NCBI GenBank assembly: GCA_039033415.1
Contig: JBCCCR010000010.1
Location: 62,001 to 126,000 of the forward strand
Direction: 5' to 3'
DNA from: Pseudomonadota bacterium
GTDB lineage: Bacteria; Pseudomonadota; Gammaproteobacteria; Xanthomonadales; SZUA-38
Length of the DNA: 64,000 nucleotides
Positions within the stretch are counted from its first letter, which is position 1, and each line of letters opens with the position of its first letter. The notes below the pieces were generated by a model. That model had not been told where the DNA came from. It saw nothing but the letters and a program-made list of their open reading frames with translations, and searched no databases. Shown piece after piece: positions 34,784 to 44,302 of this stretch. The position numbers were made by a program, and so were the translations under genes.

Positions 34784-36532
34784 CTACGGCCGGCTGAGAG
34801 TGAAGGTGTAGCTGCCGCTGCCGGAGTAGGAGTAGATCCGCCAGTAGTAGTAGCCCGACGCGCCGTTGTAGCTGATCGACTCGTTCGAGCTGCTCGACTG
34901 AGACACGGCTACGCGGCTCCAGCGGCCGGTCCAGCGGTACAGCGCCAGATCAAAGTCGGCGTTGCCGGGGCCGGTGAGCGTGCCCTGATGCAGACCCGCA
35001 GCCGACTGGTAGTAGGTGCCGTTCGGATGCACATCCCGATCGCCGCGACCCGACAGAAAACCCGTGTAGGTTTCGCCGCCCGGCGGTGTCGTATCCGGAT
35101 CCAACCACTGATCAACGCGATCAAAATACGCCGCGAGCGCCCCGTCGACGGTCGCGTTGCGGCTGTCACAGGCCGCTGAGGGGTTCGGACCACAGCCCCC
35201 GGAAAGCTGACCCACCACCTGGCCGGAGGCGTTGAGAACCGGGGAACCGCTAGAGCCGCCCTCGGTAGCGCCAATCGCGTCCGTCGAGTAGATCCAGTTG
35301 CCGCGCGGCCAGGAGCCGCAGGTGCCGATCGACGTGCTTACATCGTGTCGGCTATAGGCTTGCGGGGCGCCTTTGGGATGACTGATCCGAAACAGATCAC
35401 GGCCGTTGGAGTTAGCCACTGGGCTCGCCGTCCAGCCAAGAAAGGTACTGCCGGAAGGTGCCGCCTGGTTGAGCTCCAGGAGCGTGTAGTCGCTGGTGGA
35501 TCGGCTGCTGAGCACCGTAGCGCCGCTGGTGCGCGGCACCGCGCCGTTCGGGTTATAGCAGGCCCCGCCACAGCTCGCGCCAAACCGCCAGAATGCCTCC
35601 ATGCTGGATGCTTCAGCCGAGGTGCTCAGACAGTGGTTTGCGGTCAGAAACAGCGGCACCTGGGTCGAGCTGTCCGTGTCGTTCAGCAAACCGCCACTGC
35701 AGATAAAGGTGCTGCCGCCGCTGACGAACTGGATATGCGCAACGCCGTCTTTGGTGCTTTCCATCTGCGACCAGTCGCTGTTGTTGTAGCAACCGCCGTT
35801 TTCCACGCAAGACTCGTTGAAGCTGCAAAAGGCCTTTTCGCCAGTTGGGTTCAGCGCGCCAGCGACCTGAAAGCGGGGGCCAATGTGAGCAACCTGGGCG
35901 ATCTGAAAGTTTGCTGACTCGCCCTTGACGTCCGCCGGCAGCCAGAGCTGCAGAAACGCCTCGTCACCGGTGATGGTTTCGGTCCAGAACTCGCCGTTTT
36001 TGTTCGCCCCGTCGAGCGCGTAGGGGCCAAAGACTTCGCCAGCGAGGTTATAGAGCGAAAGGCTCGCGCCCTCAGGCAACGAAAAATCGGTGAAATGCAA
36101 TTTCAGAGCCGTTGCGCCGGGCGACATCACCCCGCCCTGCCAGGCGATGGTGCCATTCTCCGGCTTCAGCAGCTGACCAAAATCTGCGGTGCCTTTGCGT
36201 TGAAAATCCAGTAGGTCGACCCGCACGCCAAGCGGCCGGACTTTGCCGGATTCCAATGCCCGCGGCGCCGCCCTCAACTCATCTTCACAGCCAACCACAC
36301 ATTCGGCTTCACCGATGTCGACGCGATCAGCGTGGGTGAGGCTGATTTGGCCAAGTTTTTCGGTTGCCAGCGTTTGGTGGCGTTGAAGCAGCTGACTTAG
36401 GTGCGCCGCTTTCGCGTCTATGGCGGCTTGGGAGACCGGGGTGGTCAGCGAGGGTTCGGTGAAGGTTTCAGGGTATTGCGCAAAGGCTGCGCTGCTGGCG
36501 ACAAGCGCCGCCGTCAATAAAGCTGGTTTCAT
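34784..36532 (-). CDS. Secreted trypsin-like serine protease with PPC domain
   Basis: 582 residues with signal peptide MKPALLTAALVASSAAFAQ, cleaved near residue 19. A propeptide-like N-domain is followed by an S1-type protease of the lysyl-endopeptidase kind: His in LTANHCLS, Asp in STSDYTLLELN and Ser in TEGGSSGSPVLN. Many cysteines suggest disulfides. The last 100 residues form a bacterial pre-peptidase C-terminal (PPC) domain (TYYQSAAGLHQGTLTGPGNA to YTFTLSRP). The start is ATG 36532 behind GGGAG. It lacks the DGFE-type end found in its neighbours. Confidence 0.92.
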   Translation of the reverse strand: MKPALLTAALVASSAAFAQYPETFTEPSLTTPVSQAAIDAKAAHLSQLLQRHQTLATEKLGQISLTHADRVDIGEAECVVGCEDELRAAPRALESGKVRPLGVRVDLLDFQRKGTADFGQLLKPENGTIAWQGGVMSPGATALKLHFTDFSLPEGASLSLYNLAGEVFGPYALDGANKNGEFWTETITGDEAFLQLWLPADVKGESANFQIAQVAHIGPRFQVAGALNPTGEKAFCSFNESCVENGGCYNNSDWSQMESTKDGVAHIQFVSGGSTFICSGGLLNDTDSSTQVPLFLTANHCLSTSAEASSMEAFWRFGASCGGACYNPNGAVPRTSGATVLSSRSTSDYTLLELNQAAPSGSTFLGWTASPVANSNGRDLFRISHPKGAPQAYSRHDVSTSIGTCGSWPRGNWIYSTDAIGATEGGSSGSPVLNASGQVVGQLSGGCGPNPSAACDSRNATVDGALAAYFDRVDQWLDPDTTPPGGETYTGFLSGRGDRDVHPNGTYYQSAAGLHQGTLTGPGNADFDLALYRWTGRWSRVAVSQSSSSNESISYNGASGYYYWRIYSYSGSGSYTFTLSRP

Positions 36533-36893
36533 AAAGACTCCCGTCAGGCGTTGGGGGCCTAACCCGTAGCGGGCTAGACCCGGGATTACTCGTCCCTGAG
36601 TCTGAAGTCCTGGGCCTTTGGTCAAGAAATATTGACATCTTTGACCGTTCAGCGACCTCAACTATACGGCTTTTTTCCCCCCAAACAGCAAAATTCGTCA
36701 CAGAAATCGTGAAGGTTTTGTGATTTACGGGAATTTGTCCATTCGTGCTGATTCGAGACTGGTTTTCCAGGTCCTAGTGAGGACCATCCGATAAGCATTA
36801 AGCCAAGTTTCAAATGTGGCGCCACGGGTCTGCGAACAAAGTTGGCCGGATGTCCGCGCGGGTTTCGATTTAGTCATAGGAACGGAGAATTCT

Positions 36894-38075
36894 ATGGCGA
36901 AGCTCGACAGGCACCGTAAGGCAGCGGCGCTCGTATTGATCATGATGGGCAGCATTGCGGGCGCGCAAACGGGGCCTTTCGAAATTGTCCCGTCGCAAAC
37001 CAGTCAGGTTCTGGAGGCAAAGCCCGAGGACTCGACCGATACGCGACAGGAACGTGGCCCTGATGAGGGAAGCTGGGCGGCGTCACTGAACGCGTTATCC
37101 GGGCCAAGTACGGCTGGGCTCCAGAGCCCTTACGCGATAGTGACCCATCAAACACACATCGGGCCGTCGCGGATCTGCGGTCAGGGCACCGGAGCATCCG
37201 CGTTCGCCTATGCGATTTTTTCTGAGCGTACGACCGGAAGTTCGGCCGCCTCTACCACCTTTTCCGTCACGTTCGATGTGGCGGAACCCACCCGGGTTGC
37301 TGCACTGATTCGTTCTCGAAGCATCAGCGACGCCATCGGGTCATCGCCCGGCTCCGGACGGCTGGCCGGGCCGTCTGGGACGCTGCTGCAGATCACCGGG
37401 GTGGAAGACTTTCAAACCGGCGAATTTACGCTTGTGCCTGGGCGCTACACCTTTGGCTCTGGAATATCCGGAGGAGCGGTCTGCGTCGCCAACAGCTGTA
37501 ACGTTCGCAATACGGGGAACTGGCAGGCCTCTCTCCGCGTGCTGCCGCCGGACGGCACTCCAGGTTCCAGTGAAGCCGTGCCTCGATTGCCCGACGACAT
37601 CAGCGACAGCAACGACGAGGGTGAGGCCTTCGTTAACGAACTCGGGGGACTGCGCCTGGAATCACAGAGTCAGACCTGGGAATTCCTGAACCTGGCCAGC
37701 GACAGCTGGATCTCATTGCTGCATCCAGGGCAAAGCCGATTGTCCACCATAGGAGATGCGTTGATTACCGCCGTCACGCTGCCTCAGAGTGGATTCACCG
37801 GCGCGGCAAGTGTGGCGGTGGGAGACGTTGTGATCCGGGCCAATCCTGGGGAGACGATCACGTTCGCGGACCTCACTGCCGAGCTGGGCGCCAATGCCCT
37901 GTCGGACAACGGAGCGATCGGTGTGATGGCTTTTGACCTCACGCTATCTCCAGACCGAAGCTGCGGGGACGCCGCGGAACTGTCGCTGCAGTTGTCTTTC
38001 AGTCGGGGAACCAGCGACGCGGCCGCGGCGCTGATTTATGGAAATCTATGGTTTTTCCGCGATGGATTCGAGTGA
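36894..38075 (+). CDS. Exported protein of unknown function, C-terminal FRDGFE motif
   Basis: 393 residues. The signal peptide is AAALVLIMMGSIAGAQ. The rest is mostly beta strand with Ser/Thr/Gly-rich turns and one cysteine pair (CVANSCNVR). No family is recognised. Strand pattern and the segment TLVPGRYTFGSG suggest a jelly-roll or sandwich surface protein. ATG 36894 follows GGAG. It ends LWFFRDGFE, the shared terminal motif. Confidence 0.7.
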   Translation: MAKLDRHRKAAALVLIMMGSIAGAQTGPFEIVPSQTSQVLEAKPEDSTDTRQERGPDEGSWAASLNALSGPSTAGLQSPYAIVTHQTHIGPSRICGQGTGASAFAYAIFSERTTGSSAASTTFSVTFDVAEPTRVAALIRSRSISDAIGSSPGSGRLAGPSGTLLQITGVEDFQTGEFTLVPGRYTFGSGISGGAVCVANSCNVRNTGNWQASLRVLPPDGTPGSSEAVPRLPDDISDSNDEGEAFVNELGGLRLESQSQTWEFLNLASDSWISLLHPGQSRLSTIGDALITAVTLPQSGFTGAASVAVGDVVIRANPGETITFADLTAELGANALSDNGAIGVMAFDLTLSPDRSCGDAAELSLQLSFSRGTSDAAAALIYGNLWFFRDGFE

Positions 38076-38111
38076 CGGACTATCAGGGCCGCCGTGGCTC
38101 GAGTGTGCCGT

Positions 38112-38135
38112 GCGGGTCAGACTGTCCTGACCCGC
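38112..38135. terminator. Hairpin between convergent genes
   Basis: GCGGGTCAG and CTGACCCGC form a perfect 9-bp stem around a 6-nt loop, midway between the gene ends at 38075 and 38157. No T-tract. Confidence 0.55.
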
Positions 38136-38156
38136 GTCGCGGAGCACTCACTCCCG

Positions 38157-39776
38157 TCACTCAAAGCCGTCGGCAAACAGATCGTCACAGCGGATGTCGG
38201 CGCTAAAAAGCTCTTTGACACCCTGCGTGTTCTGATCTGCCAGGTACACAACGCGCATGCCGTCCAGCGTCTGTTGAAAGTCGTCGTTAAAGCTTGCGCC
38301 AACGGCAGCACCGTCAGGCAGAGGCGAGTTGATCCGCCGAACCGGACCAGGCACATTCAGGCTTACGGCGAACAGCTCACGCTGGCCGTCGATCAGGAAG
38401 TCGCCTGAGAAAACCAGCTGCTGATTGTCGGGAGTGATTTCGAAGGTTCGGATATCCCCGCCCGGAACGCCTTGGCCGGTGATCGGTCGATCGTTACTGC
38501 CGTCAATTGACACGGCACGGACAACCCGAAAACCCGGGCCTACGCCACCGGTGGATACGGCTGCGTAGGCGATCTGTTGGCTGTCGGGCGACACGACAAA
38601 TTCATCGGTTGTGCCGATGGTGTTGGGGTCTCCGCTGAGCTGGATCAGGGGGCCGCCGGCAATTGGGACGGTGAATATGCGCTGGGCGCCATCAATGAAT
38701 GCTTCATAAACCACTCGATCGCCGCTGAGCACAAACTCCCTCACGCTGTCCGGCGAGTTGGATTCAGTCAGGTTGACGGGCGTGCCCCCGACGATCGGGA
38801 CGCTGTAAAGGTTCTGCTGTATCGGCTCCAAATAGACGACCTGTCCCGAGTCGGCGCTGATGACGGGGTCCCGCGCCGAATTGGTGATTTCGGGCCCGCT
38901 AATTTTGACCGCGGTACCACCGGCGATGGGTACGGCAAACAGTTCAAGCAGGTTACTCTCCTGGTCGGCGCGATAGACAACCGTTGCTCCGTCGGGCGAG
39001 ATGAGAACGTCGGAGGATACGCTGCCTCGATCGTCCGGGTTTTCGTTGAGCTGGACTCGATCCCCTGTCGTAAGATCGGCGCTAAAAAGATTCGTTCGAA
39101 ACGATGTGCCGTCAACCCGAAACACCACGTAACGGCTGTCGCTTGAAATCTCAAAGCGTCGGTCGACGTCAGCGCTGGCATCCGCCGGATCGCTCAGCTT
39201 AGTGACGTTCCCGCCGTCAATATCAACACGGTACAGCTCGATCTTCTGATCAACCTCCTGATCGGCGGCGTAAGCCACTGTCGTCCCATCAGGGCTGATG
39301 GCAAACGCTCGTATATCCCCTCCTTCAACCATGGAAGGATTCAGTCTGGTGAGGGGGCCGCCGCCGGTAGCGGTACTGACGCTGAATATTTCGTCCTGAT
39401 CTAGCGTTTCGAAGTCTCCCACGATAACCACTCGACTCGTTGGGATGGCGAGCTTAGGTAGCCCGTTGAGGAATCGTCCCGGGATCCGGTCAATGTCGAA
39501 AAGAGTAGGCGGCGCGCTACCGTCTTGCGGCACCGTCAGCGCATCGAACTCCTCGTCGAGAACTACATCACTCAGGAACAGCACCCGCTCCGTACCGTCC
39601 AGCGCAACCTGAAAACCGGGGACTTCCTGATCGGGCCCGAGCGGCGCGTTCAGCCGAACGTTTTGGCACTGAAGCGGCACCGCCGTCTCGCCGGCAAGAG
39701 CTGCCGAGTAGGGAACGAAAAGGGCGGATAGAGCGAGGAAAAGCCGGGGTCGAATGAAAGTCACTGAGGTCACCAT
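38157..39776 (-). CDS. Exported TolB-like beta-propeller protein, C-terminal FADGFE motif
   Basis: 539 residues with a signal peptide (LFLALSALFVPYSAALA). It carries a series of PD40/TolB-like blades, each with a SPDG-type turn: ISPDGTTVAYAADQE, ISSDSRYVVFRVDG, ISPDGATVVYRADQE, VSPDSQQIAYAAVS and ITPDNQQLVFSGDF. A surface or periplasmic propeller is likely; the partner is unknown. It ends DDLFADGFE. On the minus strand it lies downstream of the beta-helix gene at 39935. Confidence 0.82.
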   Translation of the reverse strand: MVTSVTFIRPRLFLALSALFVPYSAALAGETAVPLQCQNVRLNAPLGPDQEVPGFQVALDGTERVLFLSDVVLDEEFDALTVPQDGSAPPTLFDIDRIPGRFLNGLPKLAIPTSRVVIVGDFETLDQDEIFSVSTATGGGPLTRLNPSMVEGGDIRAFAISPDGTTVAYAADQEVDQKIELYRVDIDGGNVTKLSDPADASADVDRRFEISSDSRYVVFRVDGTSFRTNLFSADLTTGDRVQLNENPDDRGSVSSDVLISPDGATVVYRADQESNLLELFAVPIAGGTAVKISGPEITNSARDPVISADSGQVVYLEPIQQNLYSVPIVGGTPVNLTESNSPDSVREFVLSGDRVVYEAFIDGAQRIFTVPIAGGPLIQLSGDPNTIGTTDEFVVSPDSQQIAYAAVSTGGVGPGFRVVRAVSIDGSNDRPITGQGVPGGDIRTFEITPDNQQLVFSGDFLIDGQRELFAVSLNVPGPVRRINSPLPDGAAVGASFNDDFQQTLDGMRVVYLADQNTQGVKELFSADIRCDDLFADGFE

Positions 39777-39888
39777 TGTTGTCTCTCTTTCCTGTAGCGC
39801 AGTCCGGCACAGAAAGGGATCAAGGAAATGGCGAGAAGAATTAGCTTAGGGTTTGGGCCTTACCAGTCGATTATGAGGCGCCCGAGTT

Positions 39889-39921
39889 GTCGGCGAAGCT
39901 GCAATGTGCTGCTTCGCCGAC
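39889..39921 (-). terminator. Strong hairpin after the beta-helix gene
   Basis: GTCGGCGAAGC (39889-39899) and GCTTCGCCGAC (39911-39921) are perfect 11-bp arms around an 11-nt loop, starting 14 bp past the stop of the minus-strand gene at 39935. Likely separates it from the propeller gene. Confidence 0.65.
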
Positions 39922-39934
39922 TGACTAGAAAGTA

Positions 39935-42900
39935 CTACTCGAACCCGTTGGCGAACACGCCGTCCACGTTTTCGATTAGCTGAGGCAACGTGTAATCAAA
40001 CAAGATGCCGCCAAGCAGTTCGTCTCCGATATAGCCTTCAACGGCAAGGTCGACCCGGTCGCCGCCGAGGTTGCTGGCGCTGGGATTGAGCGTCAGCGTG
40101 ACGATTTCGATCTGCCCTGCATCGAGCGTGATGCTTCGATCGCTGAGTTCGTAGGTCCAGTTGCTCGGGATGTTCAGCGGCTTGACCACCAGATCGACGG
40201 TCTCGGTGGTACTGCGATCGTGGCCCAGCCGGAAATCGTATGCCACCGGATCGAGCTCAGGCTCAGGCATCAGCCCTTTCCCGGCAAACTTGTTGGTGGT
40301 CGCGCCAAAGCGGCTCACCAGACGATTGCCTTCTGCCAGAACTTCGTCTCGGGTCTGGCGAATCACGCCATAAAAGCTCACCGTTCGAAAGTTGGTCTCT
40401 TCCAGAACGCTGATGGCGTCGGCCAGCCGCTGATCGATATCCGCCTGAGGCCAGCCGGAATCCAGGAGGTAGTCCAAGTCGCTTTGCTCAAAGCCGACCG
40501 TCTTCAGGCTGGCTAGATAGGCCTCCTGTTCATCGGGCGTCGTCAGCTCGTCGGGGATTCCAGCAGCCTGGACCTCAATGAGGTAGTTGTCGATCGCCGC
40601 GGCCAGCTCGAGCAGCTTTTGCCCTTCCAGCAGCGATAGCTGGCGGAAGTAGAAGTATTGAGTGTCCACCCACTGCTGGTCATCAGCCTGAGCGGCCCAT
40701 GAGAGCTTCTGGCGGGTCTCACCGTTGGCCGTGATCAACCCGCTGATTTCCGCGCCAATTGCGGAGAGCTCAGTCATCGCGGCGGCCAGCCCGGAGGTGA
40801 TTTCTCCACCGGCACTGAAGGTCGGCGGCGTCACCGTCGGGGGAAGCGATCGGGTGGTATAGAGCGTCGAGGTGGCCAGACCCTTATTGAAGGTGAGGTT
40901 GGTATCCAGGCAGCGCTTGACCTTGCGAGACTCCCGGTCGACGTTGCGAAAGTGCTTGCGGACGCCGCCGAGCCCAAGCTTGGTCGGAATCAGGCTGGTC
41001 GGTTTGAAGTCGTTACAAGAACGCGGGTTCTTGTTTTTCTGGAGTCTGAAGGAGCTGCCGCCCTTGCTGGTTCCGCTGCTAAAGGAAACCAGCGCCTCCA
41101 CGCATTGATGACCGGTCATGGTTGGCAGGAAGAATCCCAGCGCGTCCCACGTCTCGCCGGGATCCAGGCTGCGATTGACGGTGTCCACCGGCGTGAAAGG
41201 CACGCCGATATGCAGCCCGCTGACGCCATACTGCACTTCTACGTCGATGGGCGTGGACCGCGTGTTGCGCATGGGCACCGTAAAGTCCACCGGGAATCCG
41301 GTGACGAAGGGCGGTCTCTCCAAAACCAGATCCACCCGTGCGTAGGGCGTGCCGTTAGGATCTACCAGTCCACCGGTATCGCCGGGACCTTGCCAGAAAC
41401 TCAATCCCCCAGACCCCGCGACCTGATCATCGTCCGTGAGATTGGTTGCGCTGATCGAGGCAAAACCGGTTTCCGCGGAGGTCATGATCGCGATGGTCTG
41501 GCCGTTCGCATCGGTGAGTGCCAGGGGTTGCTGAATCGTCCCCAGGGTGGACTGAACCTCCACCATCTTGCCGGCCAGCGGGTTGCCCGCGAGATCCCTC
41601 AGGGTCACCGTAACATCCGCTTCGCTGATGCCGTCAGCGATTACAAAGCGTGGCTCTGCGCTGATCTGGGACCGATTGGTAACCTCTCCACTGAGCGATG
41701 CCAGCCAGGGACGGTATAGCACCCCGGCAGTCACGCTATCGCCGAGGCCGGCGTTGGTGTCGCCGGCGCCACAGGCGCTGTCGCCATCGTCTGAATCGGC
41801 GGGCCCGCCCGCGTCACCCCAGAAGTTGCCTACCGCGTCGATGCAGGAGTTTCGGGGAAAGTTGTTCCTGATAGCGCCGAACAGGTTATTGACGATCGCG
41901 TTGCCTCGCAGAGAAGCACTACTTTCGCAGCAGCTGAAGATTCCCAGGCCAAGGTTGTTCGACAGGCTGGAATCGCGCAAATAGAGGTCTCCGCCGAACT
42001 GGTAAAAACCGCTGGACTGGCTGAACTCGATCGAGCTGTTCGATATGGTCAGCGTACCGTCGTCGTTTTGACGGATCATGCCGGTGGTATCGGGAGAGCT
42101 GTCGGTCTCGCCGCCCCAGCTGATGTGCACATGCTCCAGAACACTGTCGGTATTACCGGCGAATAGGAGCTGCCCCCAGTAGTCGCTGGAATCATCAATC
42201 CGGGTGATCGTAATGGGCTTGGCTTCCGTGCCTCGCGCCAGCAGCGTCGCGTCGGTGTTCGAGCCAATGACAATGGTTTTCTCCGGCCGAACCAGCAGCG
42301 TCACGCCGGGATCCAGCGTCCAGCGTACGGCGTCGGGCGTCAGCCCGGTAGTGCGGACGTAGATACCCTCGGTCAGTTCGTACGGAATACCGTGGTCCTG
42401 CCAGGTGGCATGCTGAAAAATGCCGCTGTTGATGCCGCTGCCCACCTCAATGCGCTGCACCCCGTTGTTGTTGAACGAGTTGCTGCCGCCAAGCCCTCCC
42501 AAGGCACCTGCGTCAGCCAGGATCGGGGCGTTGGCAGAATCGTTGATGGTGACGTTGGTGACGCTCGGAGGCGTGACGTCGTTCTCGTTGTGCTGCAGAT
42601 AAAAGCCGTAGGACCCGCTACGATTGATTGTCACGTGATCGACCATCGGCATTGCAAACGGGCTGCCGAAATTGTCCTCAAATTCCAGCGCGGCTGTTTC
42701 TTCGCTGGCGTCATTGCCGCCGCCGTCGTTGAGGATCACGTGGCGCATGATGGAATTGGGCAGCAGGTCGATAGCCAGCAGGATCTGATCCCAATTGATG
42801 TCCGGATCCAGCGCGCTGAACACGATCGGCTGGCTGGCGGTTCCCTCAGCAATCAGTCCGCTGCCAGTCGCCACAAACAGTCCGGCGGTGGCATTACACA

Positions 42901-43126
42901 TCGTGATCTGCGTGCCGGGCTCGATGGTCAGCGTGCCGCCATTGCGCATCGTCACCCGCTGGTTGAAGAAGACTTCACCGGAAATCGTAATGTCGTCTTC
43001 AAGCAGGCCCGCTAACGTTGGGTTGCTGCAGTCGAAAACGCCCGCCCCTGCTGGTGCCGCCAGCGCAATCGCTGCAACTGCCAGTATTCCCTGGGCAAGC
43101 CCCGTGGATGTCCACTTCCTTGTCAT
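39935..43126 (-). CDS. Large exported right-handed beta-helix protein with Ig-like domain, C-terminal FANGFE motif
   Basis: 1063 residues. A signal peptide (GILAVAAIALAAPAGAG) is followed by a right-handed parallel beta-helix at about 30-470, with repeating strands such as GGTLTIEPGTQITM and SILEHV-like turns. A bacterial Ig-like (Big_1/invasin) domain lies at about 505-590 (VTVTLRDLAGNPLAGKMVEV). A long C-terminal part with helical and sandwich regions is not recognised. ATG 43126 follows GGAG; a GTG at 43144 is less likely. It ends DGVFANGFE. A surface adhesin or carbohydrate-interacting role is plausible but unproven. Confidence 0.82.
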   Translation of the reverse strand: MTRKWTSTGLAQGILAVAAIALAAPAGAGVFDCSNPTLAGLLEDDITISGEVFFNQRVTMRNGGTLTIEPGTQITMCNATAGLFVATGSGLIAEGTASQPIVFSALDPDINWDQILLAIDLLPNSIMRHVILNDGGGNDASEETAALEFEDNFGSPFAMPMVDHVTINRSGSYGFYLQHNENDVTPPSVTNVTINDSANAPILADAGALGGLGGSNSFNNNGVQRIEVGSGINSGIFQHATWQDHGIPYELTEGIYVRTTGLTPDAVRWTLDPGVTLLVRPEKTIVIGSNTDATLLARGTEAKPITITRIDDSSDYWGQLLFAGNTDSVLEHVHISWGGETDSSPDTTGMIRQNDDGTLTISNSSIEFSQSSGFYQFGGDLYLRDSSLSNNLGLGIFSCCESSASLRGNAIVNNLFGAIRNNFPRNSCIDAVGNFWGDAGGPADSDDGDSACGAGDTNAGLGDSVTAGVLYRPWLASLSGEVTNRSQISAEPRFVIADGISEADVTVTLRDLAGNPLAGKMVEVQSTLGTIQQPLALTDANGQTIAIMTSAETGFASISATNLTDDDQVAGSGGLSFWQGPGDTGGLVDPNGTPYARVDLVLERPPFVTGFPVDFTVPMRNTRSTPIDVEVQYGVSGLHIGVPFTPVDTVNRSLDPGETWDALGFFLPTMTGHQCVEALVSFSSGTSKGGSSFRLQKNKNPRSCNDFKPTSLIPTKLGLGGVRKHFRNVDRESRKVKRCLDTNLTFNKGLATSTLYTTRSLPPTVTPPTFSAGGEITSGLAAAMTELSAIGAEISGLITANGETRQKLSWAAQADDQQWVDTQYFYFRQLSLLEGQKLLELAAAIDNYLIEVQAAGIPDELTTPDEQEAYLASLKTVGFEQSDLDYLLDSGWPQADIDQRLADAISVLEETNFRTVSFYGVIRQTRDEVLAEGNRLVSRFGATTNKFAGKGLMPEPELDPVAYDFRLGHDRSTTETVDLVVKPLNIPSNWTYELSDRSITLDAGQIEIVTLTLNPSASNLGGDRVDLAVEGYIGDELLGGILFDYTLPQLIENVDGVFANGFE

Positions 43127-43388
43127 AAGCCGTCTCCGATTCACAATTCACGTCCGTTTTTGCGCAAGAAATACGCACCGATACTTTTGAAACGAATTGG
43201 TGGCTCAAAACACGACATGGTATTGCCAGCGACCCCAGGAAACAGGCTGAGGGGCGTGCTTAAGTCGTTTTGACGACATGGATCGCGGATGGGCTAGGCG
43301 AAATCTGACGTCCGGCCTATGATCCTCCGGCAGTTTTTCCGCCAAAATGGGCAAATTCCCAATACCCCCGCTTTAGAAAGGAGCAGCT

Positions 43389-44174
43389 ATGCAGTGCCAC
43401 GAGGTTGACTATGAAATCTATGGCGACGATATGCAGATCGTCGAAGTTGAGCTGGACCCCGGCGAAACCGTGATTGCCGAGGCCGGCGCCATGAACTACA
43501 TGGAGGACGGCGTCAGCTTCGAGACCAAGATGGGCGATGGCTCAAAGCCTTCGGGTGGCGTGCTGGACTCGATCATGAATGCGGGTAAACGCGTCTTGAC
43601 CGGCGAATCGATCTTTATGACCCATTTCAGCAACTCGGGCGCCGGCAAAAAACGCGTGGCGTTCGCTGCGCCCTACCCGGGAAAAATCATTCCGATAGAG
43701 ATGGCGGATATGGGTCAGGAACTAATCTGCCAGAAGGATGCGTTTCTTTGCGCCGCTTACGGTACAAGCGTGGACATCGCGTTTAACAAGCGGCTCGGCG
43801 CCGGCTTTTTCGGCGGTGAGGGGTTTATCCTCCAGCGGCTCCGCGGCGACGGCAAAGCCTTTATCCACGTGGGTGGGACGGTCATCAAGCGCGAGCTCCA
43901 CGGCGAGACCCTGCGCGTCGACACCGGCTGCCTGGCGGCCTTCACGCCCGGCATCGACTACGACATCGAGCGGGCGGGAAACCTGAAGTCGATGGTGTTC
44001 GGCGGTGAGGGACTGTTTCTCGCCACGCTTCGGGGCACTGGTACCGTCTACCTTCAGAGCCTGCCGTTCTCCCGGCTCGCCAATCGTGTTATGCGCGCCG
44101 CATCATTTGGCGGCGGTTCAAAAGGCGAGGGTTCTATTCTCGGGGGCCTTGGAGATCTATTCGGAGATCGGTAA
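43389..44174 (+). CDS. AIM24/TIGR00266-family protein
   Basis: 261 residues. The DUF124/AIM24 beta-barrel family is recognised from [49 protein letters not shown] and [15 protein letters not shown]. It has no signal peptide. The strong ribosome site AAAGGAG precedes the ATG. The family's role in bacteria is unclear. It sits alone between exported-protein genes and lacks the terminal motif. Confidence 0.88.
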   Translation: MQCHEVDYEIYGDDMQIVEVELDPGETVIAEAGAMNYMEDGVSFETKMGDGSKPSGGVLDSIMNAGKRVLTGESIFMTHFSNSGAGKKRVAFAAPYPGKIIPIEMADMGQELICQKDAFLCAAYGTSVDIAFNKRLGAGFFGGEGFILQRLRGDGKAFIHVGGTVIKRELHGETLRVDTGCLAAFTPGIDYDIERAGNLKSMVFGGEGLFLATLRGTGTVYLQSLPFSRLANRVMRAASFGGGSKGEGSILGGLGDLFGDR

Positions 44175-44302
44175 AAAGCCTTCCAGAAATACCCTCGACA
44201 CAAAAATGAACGCTCGGCGCCCGCTAACAGTCGGTGCCGAGGCCCCACTCGCGCATGCCGCCGGCACCTAAGTGTGCAAAGTAGCGTCAACGATATGGGC
44301 AG

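Noticed and set aside
34784-36532. The protease as an eighth carrier of the FxDGFE end
   Set aside because: It ends with a PPC domain (YTFTLSRP), without the motif.
42392-43015. Long open frame antisense to the beta-helix gene
   Set aside because: It has no ribosome site or family resemblance and mirrors a GC-rich coding strand whose protein has clear domains.
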